From: a virus
DNA length: 37,234 bases
Direction: 5' to 3' (one strand)
IMG/VR virus record: IMGVR_UViG_3300047481_000473
Span: 1 to 37,234 of that record
Below the pieces are notes generated by a model. That model was not told where the DNA came from. It saw only the letters and a list, made by a program, of their open reading frames with translations, and searched no databases. The position numbers and the translations under genes are program-made. Shown here in pieces: positions 1 through 8,076 of the stretch (position 1 is its first letter; each line of letters begins with the position of its first letter).

Positions 1-1
1 A

Positions 2-2095
2 TATAAATACATTCCAGAACCTTATAAATATACAAGTTTGTCTTCGGCTAAAAGTAACGAAACAAATCAAAGTTTGTATAAGTTTTTAAGTATTTTTGGG
101 TTTGAGTTAGATAAATATAGAACTTTTATAGAAAACTCAACAAAAAGATACGATTTAAGTGTTAGTAACGGTGCAATACTCCCTACTCTTTTAGAAGAGT
201 TTGGATTAAAGTTTGAACCAGAAATTGGATTACAACAGTCTAGAGTCCTTGTACGTGACGCTGTTCAGTTATACAAAGAAAAAGGTAGTAATCAAGGTAT
301 TAGAGAATTTATAAAAGCGTTTAGCGGATACGCGGTACCTGACCCAGATACGTCTTTACCAAACCCTGGGGTTAACGGTATTGTAGTGAGCCATAACTTA
401 ATGCTTGATTACAATTCTTCTTCTTTTGAAGAGTCTACAGGTCTTTGGGAAAGCAAGTCTAATGCTGTCTTAAAAGCACTTACTACATGCAATGTTACCC
501 ACTACCAAGTAGCCTCAAACGTATTAATTATAACTTTAGATACCGCACACGGTTACAGTATTGGAGACCAAGTAAACATTTCAGGGTCACCTATACCATT
601 AATAAATACAACTTCTCCAGTCACTTTAACGGCTGTAACTACAAACACCGTGTCGTTTGCTAAAACGTTTTATGATATTGCTACAACAGAAACAACAGGT
701 GTATTATCGTCTTTTCCAGTTCCTTGGGATGAACCAACTACTATTAATGGATATCCAAATAAACAAAGTGGAATATTAAGGATCTCTAACTCAAGCGCCA
801 GTGCTGGAACAGTATCTATTTCTGCTGCTGAGTCAGATCCTATTGGCTCAGGCATACCAGTAACAGCTGGTCTGCCTTACACATTTAGCATTTATTCAGT
901 TGGCTCTACCTCTAGAAGTGTTACATTAAGTATTCATTGGTATAACCGATTTGGTACGTCTATTTCTACAACTAACGGAACCGCTACGCCAAATGGAAAC
1001 ACTGGAATCTTTACGGTAAGACCTACTGTAACTGGAACTGCTCCAGCTACTGCTTATTATGCTGTTCCTATCATTTCTATTGCTTCTGTAGCAAACGCCG
1101 CAAGCGGAGAGCACCATTATTTTGACGCAGCTCAGTTTGAGCAATCTGCTGCAGTTACCGAGTTTGATGAAGCTAGAAACTTACATATTACTTTAAAAGC
1201 AAGTAGAATTAATGAGTTAATAAATCCAAATTTTGCTGGATCTTTAGCGCCTTGGAACATCTTAAACGCTACATACGTTACAGACGCTGAAACCCCGGAT
1301 CCAGACGATCCAACATATCAGGTTAATTCTTACTTTATACAAACTAATTTAGTTGAGTTAAACACTACTTTACGTCATGAAATTAAAGTTGGAGATGTTA
1401 TAAATGTAAGTGGCATTAACGTGACAGTAGACGGACAACACACTGTGTCTGTAGTTACTGAAAATACTATTACTTTTAGTTTAACAACTGGAAATGTACC
1501 ATTAACAACTGTATCTGGAACGGTTGCTAAATCTGGATCAGTAATAAAACTTACAGCACCCTCTACTACGCCAGTAAACGTAGAATCAACTACAGGGACA
1601 TCTGTTTTAATTCCTATATATTATCCCGGTTCCTCTTACACTTTTAGCATATATACAAAATCTTACAGCGGTAGCCAAACAGGTATCTGCACTATATATT
1701 GGTATGACTCTAATGATATTTTAATTAATGAATCTATAGGAGTTAGCACTAATATAACTACAGACTGGACTAGAGTTTATGTAACTGGAATATCTCCAGA
1801 AAATGCAGTTAATGCAAAAGTGGAGTTTTTATGGATTCCCGCTACACCTGGGGCAGAGTTGGCAATAGACCACGCATTGCTTGAAAACACTCCATTTTTG
1901 CTTCCGTACTTTGATGGTAACCAAGGCCCAGCAACTGATGAAGAGCTGTATTGGGAAGGCGGAATAGCTAATGGTGCGAGATCCCACCTATACACCAATA
2001 GAGTAGCAATTGAATCTAGATTAAAAACTGCTTTACCCGAGTTTTTGACATCAGGCACAACTTTTACTATTTACTTAGCTCAGCCAAAAACGTAG
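2..2095 (+). CDS. Tail/fibre protein with duplicated beta modules, 5' partial
   Basis: The reading frame is open to the left edge, so the gene starts outside the window; the TTG at 38 is only the first internal start. The first roughly 100 residues are helical and charged, like the baseplate-attachment part of P2 gpI-type tail proteins. The rest is Thr/Ser/Val-rich beta sequence. It contains two copies of a pair: a small beta domain (coding near 484-700 and 1318-1530, both with a GDxxNxSG core), then a jelly-roll, carbohydrate-binding-like domain (near 860-1160 and 1620-1900, both starting YTFSIY). It probably forms a virion appendage that touches host glycans. It is the only likely structural gene here. 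The structural role is fairly sure; the exact position in the tail is inference. Confidence 0.7.
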   Translation, partial: YKYIPEPYKYTSLSSAKSNETNQSLYKFLSIFGFELDKYRTFIENSTKRYDLSVSNGAILPTLLEEFGLKFEPEIGLQQSRVLVRDAVQLYKEKGSNQGIREFIKAFSGYAVPDPDTSLPNPGVNGIVVSHNLMLDYNSSSFEESTGLWESKSNAVLKALTTCNVTHYQVASNVLIITLDTAHGYSIGDQVNISGSPIPLINTTSPVTLTAVTTNTVSFAKTFYDIATTETTGVLSSFPVPWDEPTTINGYPNKQSGILRISNSSASAGTVSISAAESDPIGSGIPVTAGLPYTFSIYSVGSTSRSVTLSIHWYNRFGTSISTTNGTATPNGNTGIFTVRPTVTGTAPATAYYAVPIISIASVANAASGEHHYFDAAQFEQSAAVTEFDEARNLHITLKASRINELINPNFAGSLAPWNILNATYVTDAETPDPDDPTYQVNSYFIQTNLVELNTTLRHEIKVGDVINVSGINVTVDGQHTVSVVTENTITFSLTTGNVPLTTVSGTVAKSGSVIKLTAPSTTPVNVESTTGTSVLIPIYYPGSSYTFSIYTKSYSGSQTGICTIYWYDSNDILINESIGVSTNITTDWTRVYVTGISPENAVNAKVEFLWIPATPGAELAIDHALLENTPFLLPYFDGNQGPATDEELYWEGGIANGARSHLYTNRVAIESRLKTALPEFLTSGTTFTIYLAQPKT

Positions 2096-2101
2096 TATAC
2101 T
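2096..2101 (+). promoter_or_regulatory. TATACT before a possible leaderless start
   Basis: TATACT at 2096-2101 lies one base after the tail-gene stop. A transcript would begin near 2108-2109, at the ATG of the membrane-protein gene, which lacks a ribosome site. Leaderless mRNAs are common in actinobacteria. There is no good -35, so this is a tentative call. Confidence 0.35.
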
Positions 2102-2108
2102 TCCAGCT

Positions 2109-2396
2109 ATGCTGGACTTAATTCTTATTGCATGTTTTGCTTCATTTTGGCTTGCAGTACTAGATCAGATATTTGAAATAATAGAAAACTATATTAACCT
2201 TAGGCTAATTAAAGCTTTGACAGCGTTAGGCTTATCATCTGGCGGCGCATGGCTACTAGGTATTGAATCAATTCGTGTATTCGTAATTTATACGGTGGCG
2301 GGGGCTTTTGTCTCAGCCTTGCTTGTAGCTATTGGGTCTCGTATTTCGACATACCAACCCGCCATAGTTAGGGCTGTTAAACCAGATAGAGAATAA
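2109..2396 (+). CDS. Small membrane protein, candidate holin
   Basis: A 95-residue protein with a hydrophobic N-terminal segment (about residues 2-18), a second around 35-55 (ALTALGLSSGGAWLLGI) and a third around 58-78, then a short basic tail. Size, two to three membrane spans and position directly after a tail gene fit a phage holin or a similar small membrane protein. No lysin gene is adjacent in the window, so the role is inferred. The start has no visible Shine-Dalgarno. A TATACT hexamer at 2096-2101 lies just upstream, and the ATG sits in the loop of a 5-bp hairpin (2103-2115). Confidence 0.65.
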   Translation: MLDLILIACFASFWLAVLDQIFEIIENYINLRLIKALTALGLSSGGAWLLGIESIRVFVIYTVAGAFVSALLVAIGSRISTYQPAIVRAVKPDRE

Positions 2397-2427
2397 TGTG
2401 TATGCTATTCCCTCTAAGGGAGGGCAT

Positions 2428-3078
2428 ATGCCAACAAAACATATACTAGTTCTGGGATCTGGAGAAACCAGCAGAGCAAATGTAGATGCTTTACTAGACG
2501 ACTACTTTTTTAATAAAAAAGATAAGTACGTAATTGTATTAGCATTTAATAGACAAGCAAGTCAAGGGCAAGTTTTTGCAGCTCAGTTTGCAAAAGATAA
2601 TAATAAAGATTTATTAGTATTTGCTAATGAAGGCTTTATATCAGAAGGTTTACCACAAGCAACAGTTAGTCATTCAGACAATCCAATAAAAGATGCTATT
2701 TCATCCTTTAAGGGCTCTGACTCTACCGTTTTTATGCTTTGGTCTGATGAAGATATGGAAACCGCTAACATCATTGGTTATGTATCTGAAGCAGGTATTC
2801 CTGCGTTTGATTTAACTGACGGCCTTACGAAAATTGAGGCTTCTAAAGATATACAAAAGGTTGAAACACCAAAGATGCCAGAAGTAGAAAGCACGACTGC
2901 TAAATCAGATCATCCTTCGTTATTTGAAGAAAATGAGGAAGATGAAGAAGAGCCTTCAGATGAAGAGTTTGAAGAGGTAGATGATGACACGTTCACTATA
3001 GCAGAGTCCATAACCTTACTTGCAAAAGTTATTGCTAGAGAAGTAGTCAAAGAAATGAAGAAGGACAAGGGCAAGTGA
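2428..3078 (+). CDS. Hypothetical protein, Rossmann-like N-terminus and acidic tail
   Basis: I chose the ATG at 2428 because AAGGGAGGG lies 3-11 bases upstream; a GTG at 2398 would add ten residues but has no such site. The 216-residue product begins with alternating hydrophobic strands and a GSGETS turn (HILVLGSGETS), which resembles a nucleotide-binding alpha/beta fold. It continues with strands VIVLAF, DLLVFA and VFMLWSD. Residues of about 160-185 are almost all Glu/Asp, and the C-terminus is a basic amphipathic helix. The gene overlaps the next by four bases (GTGA). It may be a small alpha/beta regulator or a replication accessory protein. I do not recognise a family. Confidence 0.6.
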   Translation: MPTKHILVLGSGETSRANVDALLDDYFFNKKDKYVIVLAFNRQASQGQVFAAQFAKDNNKDLLVFANEGFISEGLPQATVSHSDNPIKDAISSFKGSDSTVFMLWSDEDMETANIIGYVSEAGIPAFDLTDGLTKIEASKDIQKVETPKMPEVESTTAKSDHPSLFEENEEDEEEPSDEEFEEVDDDTFTIAESITLLAKVIAREVVKEMKKDKGK

Positions 3079-3947
3079 TTTCAGGTAAGGCATTTGGGAT
3101 ATACATGTACTTAGTTGCAACTAACATCCCAATATCGGCTGATAGGTTGGCTGAGGTATTTAAAGATGGTAGAAGGGGTATGCTAGCTGCCCTAAAAGAA
3201 CTTAGAACTTTAGGATTAATAAAGACTACTACTAGAAGGTTTGGTAGTAACCTAATTACAATATCTGAGGTTGTGGAGTGCTATTCTGGGAGTGCTGAAA
3301 CCGCACTCCCTTTACAGCAGTGCAAGCCCAATAGCCAATTAGCTAATAATCCTTATAGCTTAATTACTAATTGTATTAATAGTTTTGCAAATACTCGAAC
3401 TGAAGTTCGAGAGAAAGAAGAAACAAAAGTATTGGAGGTAAGTATGGGAGGTTGGGACAACTTATTTAGTTCCGAGAACTCTATAGATAAAGACGAGTAT
3501 CTTAAGGAGTCTGAGAAAGCTTTACGTAAAAGCAAAGAAAAGTATGAAGAGCAAAAGGCTCAAAAGGTTGAAAAAAACAACCTATACAGAAGCGAGATTC
3601 CAGTTAGCCAATGGAAGCCTAAGCACGTCTGTCAGGAGTTCTCAAATCGCATTTGGACCATGCATATCAAGCCTTGGAACGTTAACGCTAGCCAATTTGT
3701 AAAGGCTATGGGGAACACTAGAAACAAATATGGAACCAATGGCGAGATCGAGATGCAGGTTATGGAAAGATTCTTTCTACGCATAGACTTATCAAAGTAC
3801 TCAGAGCCAGAGCACCTATGGCGTCTTTTCTTAAAGATGTTCCCAATGCTTCTAAGTGATGCTAGGCTCGGATCAATAGCCTCAAGGTCAATCCAAGAGT
3901 CTGCTGAAGAAGAAGATGATAAATACTGGACCGAAAGGGGATTGTAG
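3075..3947 (+). CDS. Winged-helix replication initiator/loader-partner-like protein
   Basis: Starts at GTG 3075, overlapping the previous TGA. The first about 65 residues look like a winged helix (ISADRLAEVF, then GMLAALKELRTLGLI and a basic wing). This arrangement is seen in phage replisome-organiser and DnaD/DnaT-like proteins that recruit the helicase loader. A Lys/Glu-rich linker (about 140-175) leads to a C-terminal helical domain with many Trp (QWKPKH, WTMHIKPWN, LWRLFLKMF). It stops immediately before the DnaC-like gene, and that order is typical of initiator plus loader pairs. DNA binding is inferred from the fold pattern; origin recognition is speculative. Confidence 0.65.
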   Translation: MISGKAFGIYMYLVATNIPISADRLAEVFKDGRRGMLAALKELRTLGLIKTTTRRFGSNLITISEVVECYSGSAETALPLQQCKPNSQLANNPYSLITNCINSFANTRTEVREKEETKVLEVSMGGWDNLFSSENSIDKDEYLKESEKALRKSKEKYEEQKAQKVEKNNLYRSEIPVSQWKPKHVCQEFSNRIWTMHIKPWNVNASQFVKAMGNTRNKYGTNGEIEMQVMERFFLRIDLSKYSEPEHLWRLFLKMFPMLLSDARLGSIASRSIQESAEEEDDKYWTERGL

Positions 3948-4643
3948 GTGTACACCCCAACGGATTTACCTATAAGACGCCGTACGTGGCTGCAAATCGC
4001 TGGTATTCCAAATCAATACCTAGGGTGGACTTTAGACGACTGCCAGGATGCCTCTAAAACCGGTTTAAACCGCATTAGAGGCTGGATTGAGGATGTGGTC
4101 AAGGGAGACATCATTCGAGCCTCTGGAAAGGCTTCTAGTGGCAAAGGGTTATTAATTTCAGGCCACCCCGGACATGGCAAAACCACCATAGCAGCAGCTG
4201 CGATACAGGACATGATTAGAACCTTCTCAATGGAGAACTTTGCCTCTAAGTCTGGGTCAGTTTTAGTCCGACCTGTGCATTTTATTACTTTTGCTGAATT
4301 GTTAGACTTAAAAGGTCGAACCATGGAATCAGACCCAAATTCAGAAGATAACCTATTACTTGCCGGCATATTTGGTGAGGCTAAAGACGATGGCTACAAC
4401 ATAAGGATCTTAGTAATTGATGATTTAGGAAAAGAACACACTTCGGCATCGGGTTGGCAGAAAAACATGTTTCATCATGTGTTGCGCACACGCCATTCAA
4501 AAGGATTGCCTACCATAGTTACCACTAACTACGGTCTTTCTGCTTGGCCATCCGAATACGGTGAATCAACAGCAAGCTTTGCAAAAGAAGCTTTTGCTGA
4601 GATACGATGGGATAGCCAGAAAGGAGACCTTCGTAAACTATGA
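3948..4643 (+). CDS. DnaC-like AAA+ helicase loader
   Basis: Cytoplasmic ATPase that would load the replicative helicase at the phage origin. The Walker A motif GHPGHGKT is near residue 73, Walker B LVIDDLG near 163, and a sensor-1 Asn in TTNYG near 195. These sit in the order and spacing of DnaC/IstB-type AAA+ proteins. The 231-residue length is normal for the family. The start is GTG directly after the previous stop. It lies between the winged-helix gene and, three genes on, the DnaB-like helicase it should serve. Assignment to the loader family is strong; the helicase partner is inferred from context. Confidence 0.88.
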   Translation: MYTPTDLPIRRRTWLQIAGIPNQYLGWTLDDCQDASKTGLNRIRGWIEDVVKGDIIRASGKASSGKGLLISGHPGHGKTTIAAAAIQDMIRTFSMENFASKSGSVLVRPVHFITFAELLDLKGRTMESDPNSEDNLLLAGIFGEAKDDGYNIRILVIDDLGKEHTSASGWQKNMFHHVLRTRHSKGLPTIVTTNYGLSAWPSEYGESTASFAKEAFAEIRWDSQKGDLRKL

Positions 4644-4954
4644 AAGAGGCCTTCGTGTCAGAAGAGTTAAGACTTATTCAAGTTTTTCTAACTCAACAGC
4701 AAACTCCTGGACCAAGCATTTTTGAAGTAAGTACTGATAAAGAAGATAACCTTTATTGCACATGCGCTGGTTTCCGTGGTCGTAACTTTTGTAAACATGT
4801 TAAGTTTGTAAAAGCTCGTATAGAAACAAACGGCGGTACTTACCCTTTAGAAATCTCAACAAAAGCATCTAGAGAAGATGCAGAAAAAGCACAAGAATCT
4901 AATTCTACTTTTAGAGACTTTGTTATAAGGTATGGAAAAATAGAGGTTTTATAA
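4640..4954 (+). CDS. SWIM-type zinc-finger protein
   Basis: 104 residues; the start overlaps the loader stop as ATGA. The central motif CTCAGFRGRNFCKHVKFV has the CxCx(n)CxH spacing of a SWIM zinc finger, which binds DNA or proteins. In cells SWIM domains occur in SNF2 ATPases and in recombination factors of the Shu complex. Here it is a stand-alone domain with helices on either side. Its place inside the replication operon suggests a DNA-binding accessory role, perhaps with the SNF2-like helicase encoded 3 kb downstream. The motif is clear; the partner is a guess. Confidence 0.72.
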   Translation: MKEAFVSEELRLIQVFLTQQQTPGPSIFEVSTDKEDNLYCTCAGFRGRNFCKHVKFVKARIETNGGTYPLEISTKASREDAEKAQESNSTFRDFVIRYGKIEVL

Positions 4955-4957
4955 ATA

Positions 4958-5365
4958 ATGCTTAAGGGGGACATAAGCAACGAATTACCAAAAAGAGTAA
5001 TCGTTGTTGTTGACACGTTTATTGACATTGATGTGCAGGTCAAGAAACAATTTAAAATCATTCCTGTTTCAAAAAAGGTAGAAACCTTTAATAGGTCTAC
5101 TTTAAGCCGTCTTTACGTCTTTTCTCAGCGTGTTGGATATACTTTAGAACTTATTTCTTTTTCTCATACAGAGGAACAATTAGAAGATTTAATTAATAAA
5201 TTAGATAAAAAAGGAACTAATCCATTTAGGTATTTTACAGCTTATGAGGCAATTGACCATCTAGTTCAAGAGTTGCCTTATAGGCCAGAGGTTATAGGTG
5301 TGCTAGATTTACCGACTCGCTTATTGAGATATGGGCACTGGGGAATGGACTTTTCGCAATTATGA
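4958..5365 (+). CDS. Hypothetical protein, possible HAD-like fold
   Basis: 135 residues, between the SWIM protein and the DnaB-like helicase, sharing ATGA with the latter. The strand KRVIVVVDTFIDID near residue 12 followed by alternating helices and strands looks faintly like a HAD or other alpha/beta hydrolase domain. The usual DxDGT signature is absent and no catalytic set can be traced. I do not recognise it. Tight translational coupling suggests it is needed in step with the helicase. Confidence 0.6.
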   Translation: MLKGDISNELPKRVIVVVDTFIDIDVQVKKQFKIIPVSKKVETFNRSTLSRLYVFSQRVGYTLELISFSHTEEQLEDLINKLDKKGTNPFRYFTAYEAIDHLVQELPYRPEVIGVLDLPTRLLRYGHWGMDFSQL

Positions 5366-6609
5366 ATAATGAATCATTACTTTTAAGTAAGATCATTCAA
5401 GAAAAGTCTCTTGCGCATGTTCTTACAAAGAACGTAAATAGTAATTGGTTTGCAGATCCAAATGAAAAGAAGTTATTTACTTTTGTGTGCGACCACTATA
5501 AAAAGTATGGAGAAACACCAAGTTTAGAAACAATTAGATCTAACTACCCTAACTACACTTTAATAGAGGCTCCAGATAAATTAGAGTTTTATTTAGACAC
5601 CTTATTAGATCAAAGAAGAAAAGCTGCAACAGTATCAATTGTTCAAGAAGCAATTAAAGGAATTGAAAATCAAGACCATGACTCAGCTTTATTATCTTTA
5701 CAGGCCGGTTTAATACGAATTGAAGAATCTGGTTTATCTCTAAGTAGTGATTTAGATATTACTAACACCCCTCTTAATCGTTGGGATGAATACTTACATA
5801 GGAAATTTAACCCAGGATTACGCGGTGTACCAACCGGATTTTCAAGAATTGACCAAGCAACTGGTGGTATTCAAAACGGTCAATTAATTGTTTTGGTTGC
5901 TCCTCCTAAAACAGGTAAATCAACTCTTGCATTACAAATTGCTTTAAACATGCACAAAGCTGGCCAAGTTCCTATGTTTCAATCTTTTGAAATGAGCAAT
6001 ACCGAACAAGAATCTAGATTTGATTCAATGAAAGCAAAGGTGTCTCATCGAAGACTTTTAGATGGAGCGCTAACTAAAGAAGAAGAGTCTAGATATAAAA
6101 CTATATTAAGAAATATGGAAGAACAACATAAGTTTTGGTTAGTTGATTCTGCAGCTGGATCAACGATTACAGGCATTGCTGGCAAGATACAAACTCTTCA
6201 ACCCGATGTTGTATTTATTGATGGTGTTTATTTAATGATCGATGAACAAACAGGTGAGGCTAATACACCACAGGCTTTAACTAATATAACTAGGTCTTTA
6301 AAACGTTTAGCTCAAAGAATGAATAAACCTATATTCATTACAACACAAACTCTTCCTTGGAAAGCAAAGAAAGGTCAAGTTACTTCCGATTCCATTGGTT
6401 ACTCTTCATCTTTCGTACAGGACGCAGATGTTGTGTTAGGTCTACAAAAAGAAGCAGAGGATTTAGATACAACTCGTATTCTTAAGATATTAGAAAGCCG
6501 TAACTGTCCAAGAGCAGAAGTGTCATTAGACTTTGATTGGAACCAAGGGCTTTTTGCTGAAATGGTTGGTGATGGTTTAATAGAGCAGGTGTTGCCGTAT
6601 GAGCTCTAA
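5362..6609 (+). CDS. DnaB-like replicative DNA helicase
   Basis: 415 residues, the usual length for a compact phage DnaB. The N-terminal about 130 residues are helical, like the DnaB primase-interaction domain. The RecA-like motor domain carries Walker A PPKTGKS (residues 181-187), FQSFEMSN as the H1a-like region, Walker B VVFIDGVYLM near 287, and a TTQTL sensor near 327. It would unwind the fork on the lagging-strand template as a hexamer. It overlaps its upstream neighbour by 4 bases and the primase by 11, so helicase and primase are probably made in step. Confidence 0.92.
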   Translation: MNNESLLLSKIIQEKSLAHVLTKNVNSNWFADPNEKKLFTFVCDHYKKYGETPSLETIRSNYPNYTLIEAPDKLEFYLDTLLDQRRKAATVSIVQEAIKGIENQDHDSALLSLQAGLIRIEESGLSLSSDLDITNTPLNRWDEYLHRKFNPGLRGVPTGFSRIDQATGGIQNGQLIVLVAPPKTGKSTLALQIALNMHKAGQVPMFQSFEMSNTEQESRFDSMKAKVSHRRLLDGALTKEEESRYKTILRNMEEQHKFWLVDSAAGSTITGIAGKIQTLQPDVVFIDGVYLMIDEQTGEANTPQALTNITRSLKRLAQRMNKPIFITTQTLPWKAKKGQVTSDSIGYSSSFVQDADVVLGLQKEAEDLDTTRILKILESRNCPRAEVSLDFDWNQGLFAEMVGDGLIEQVLPYEL

Positions 6610-7537
6610 TATTGAAGATTTATTAGCACGTTTAAACATAGATATTATTCGTGAAAACAATGATGAGTATCTTTGCCACTGCCCAGCTCATTTATCAAGA
6701 ACTGGAAAAGAAGATAGAAATCCTTCTTGGTGGATTAACTCTGAAACCGGTATGCACATTTGTTTTTCCTGTGGTTTTAAAGGTGGACTAAGTACTTTAA
6801 TTGAACATGTACAGGGCATTAATTATGACGAAGCACAAACTTGGATTAACAAAGGTTACAACGATTTAAACGAAAGATTAGCAAAAGCTCTTAAAGTAGA
6901 AAAAGAAGTTAAAACACAAAACCAACCAATTACAGAGTCTATGTTAGCTGCGTTTGTAGACCCTCCTCAAGAGGCTTTATCTGATAGAGGTATTTCTTTA
7001 GCAGCTGCTCAACACTATGAAATCAAATGGTCTGAACAATCTAAATCTTGGATTACAGTAATACGAGACCCAATAACTAAAAGTTTATTAGGTTGGCAGG
7101 AAAAAGGTCACGGTACTAGATATTTTAAGAATTGGCCTACTGGTGTTCAAAAGAGTAAATCTTTATTTGGTTACAAACAATTTGTGGAACAAGGTTTATA
7201 CCGCATGGTTGTTGTAGAGTCTCCATTAGATGTTGCTCGGCTTTTATCAGTTGGTATATTTGGTGGTGTAAGCACTTACGGAGCTATAGTTTCTGCACAT
7301 CAAATTAATCTTATTAGGTCAGCTAAAGAGGTTTTATTTGCACTAGACAACGATGATGCGGGGCGTAAATCTTCATTAGATCTTTTAAACGCATGTAAAA
7401 GTATGGGCATTGATGGTAAGTTTTTTAATTACTCTAATACCGACATGAAAGACGTTGGGGCTATGAGTAAAGAAGAAATACTTATTGGCATGGACTCTGC
7501 AAAACATTATGTACGAGGAATAAAGGCAATCTTATGA
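6599..7537 (+). CDS. DNA primase with CHC2 zinc finger and TOPRIM domain
   Basis: 312 residues. The N-terminal zinc-binding part has CHCPAH near residues 23-28 and CFSCG near 52-56, as in DnaG and the T7 gp4 primase. The TOPRIM part has the Glu strand VVVESPLDVARLL near 203, and the acidic DNDDAG near 250. It would lay down RNA primers. It is shorter than bacterial DnaG because the C-terminal helicase-binding domain is missing or minimal. The 11-base overlap with the DnaB-like gene fits a functional pair. Confidence 0.9.
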   Translation: MSSNIEDLLARLNIDIIRENNDEYLCHCPAHLSRTGKEDRNPSWWINSETGMHICFSCGFKGGLSTLIEHVQGINYDEAQTWINKGYNDLNERLAKALKVEKEVKTQNQPITESMLAAFVDPPQEALSDRGISLAAAQHYEIKWSEQSKSWITVIRDPITKSLLGWQEKGHGTRYFKNWPTGVQKSKSLFGYKQFVEQGLYRMVVVESPLDVARLLSVGIFGGVSTYGAIVSAHQINLIRSAKEVLFALDNDDAGRKSSLDLLNACKSMGIDGKFFNYSNTDMKDVGAMSKEEILIGMDSAKHYVRGIKAIL

Positions 7538-8076
7538 TTATAGGGTTATCTGGGTATGCGGGTTCTGGTAAAGACGAAGTGGCAAAAATACTAATTAAAG
7601 ACTATGAGTTTAAACGTATTGCCTTTGCAGATAAAATAAGAAAAATACTATACGAGTTAGACCCTGTAGTTATGATAGATGTTAATTATAAAGATATAAC
7701 TGTAAGAGACCTTGTAAATGACGAAGGTTGGGATGACGCAAAGAAGAATAAAGAAGTACGTGCTTTATTACAAAAGTTAGGCGTGGCTATTCGTAACAAC
7801 CTTGGATTAGACACTTGGGTAGATGCGGCTCTAAAAGATATATCTCCAAATGAAAACGTAGTAATAACAGATGTTAGATTTATTAATGAGGCTTCTAAAA
7901 TCAAAGCAATGGGTGGAACTATATGGAGAATTAAGCGTCCTAACGTAGAAGCTATTAATGCTCATGTTTCAGAAACTGAATTAGACGGATATAAAGTAGA
8001 CCAAATCTTTGCTAACAAAGGGTCAATAGAAGATTTAAAAACCTTAGTAATTAGTCGAATGCAGGGTTTACTATGA
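7534..8076 (+). CDS. Deoxynucleoside monophosphate kinase
   Basis: 180 residues starting MIIGLSGYAGSGKDEVAKIL. The P-loop GYAGSGKD ends in Asp rather than Thr/Ser, as in T4 gp1-type dNMP kinases. VVITDVRFINEA near 110 is the substrate/LID-side strand typical of that family. It would phosphorylate dNMPs released from host DNA to dNDPs, feeding the dNTP pool together with the ribonucleotide reductase at 27 kb. It overlaps the genes on both sides by four bases (ATGA). Confidence 0.85.
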   Translation: MIIGLSGYAGSGKDEVAKILIKDYEFKRIAFADKIRKILYELDPVVMIDVNYKDITVRDLVNDEGWDDAKKNKEVRALLQKLGVAIRNNLGLDTWVDAALKDISPNENVVITDVRFINEASKIKAMGGTIWRIKRPNVEAINAHVSETELDGYKVDQIFANKGSIEDLKTLVISRMQGLL

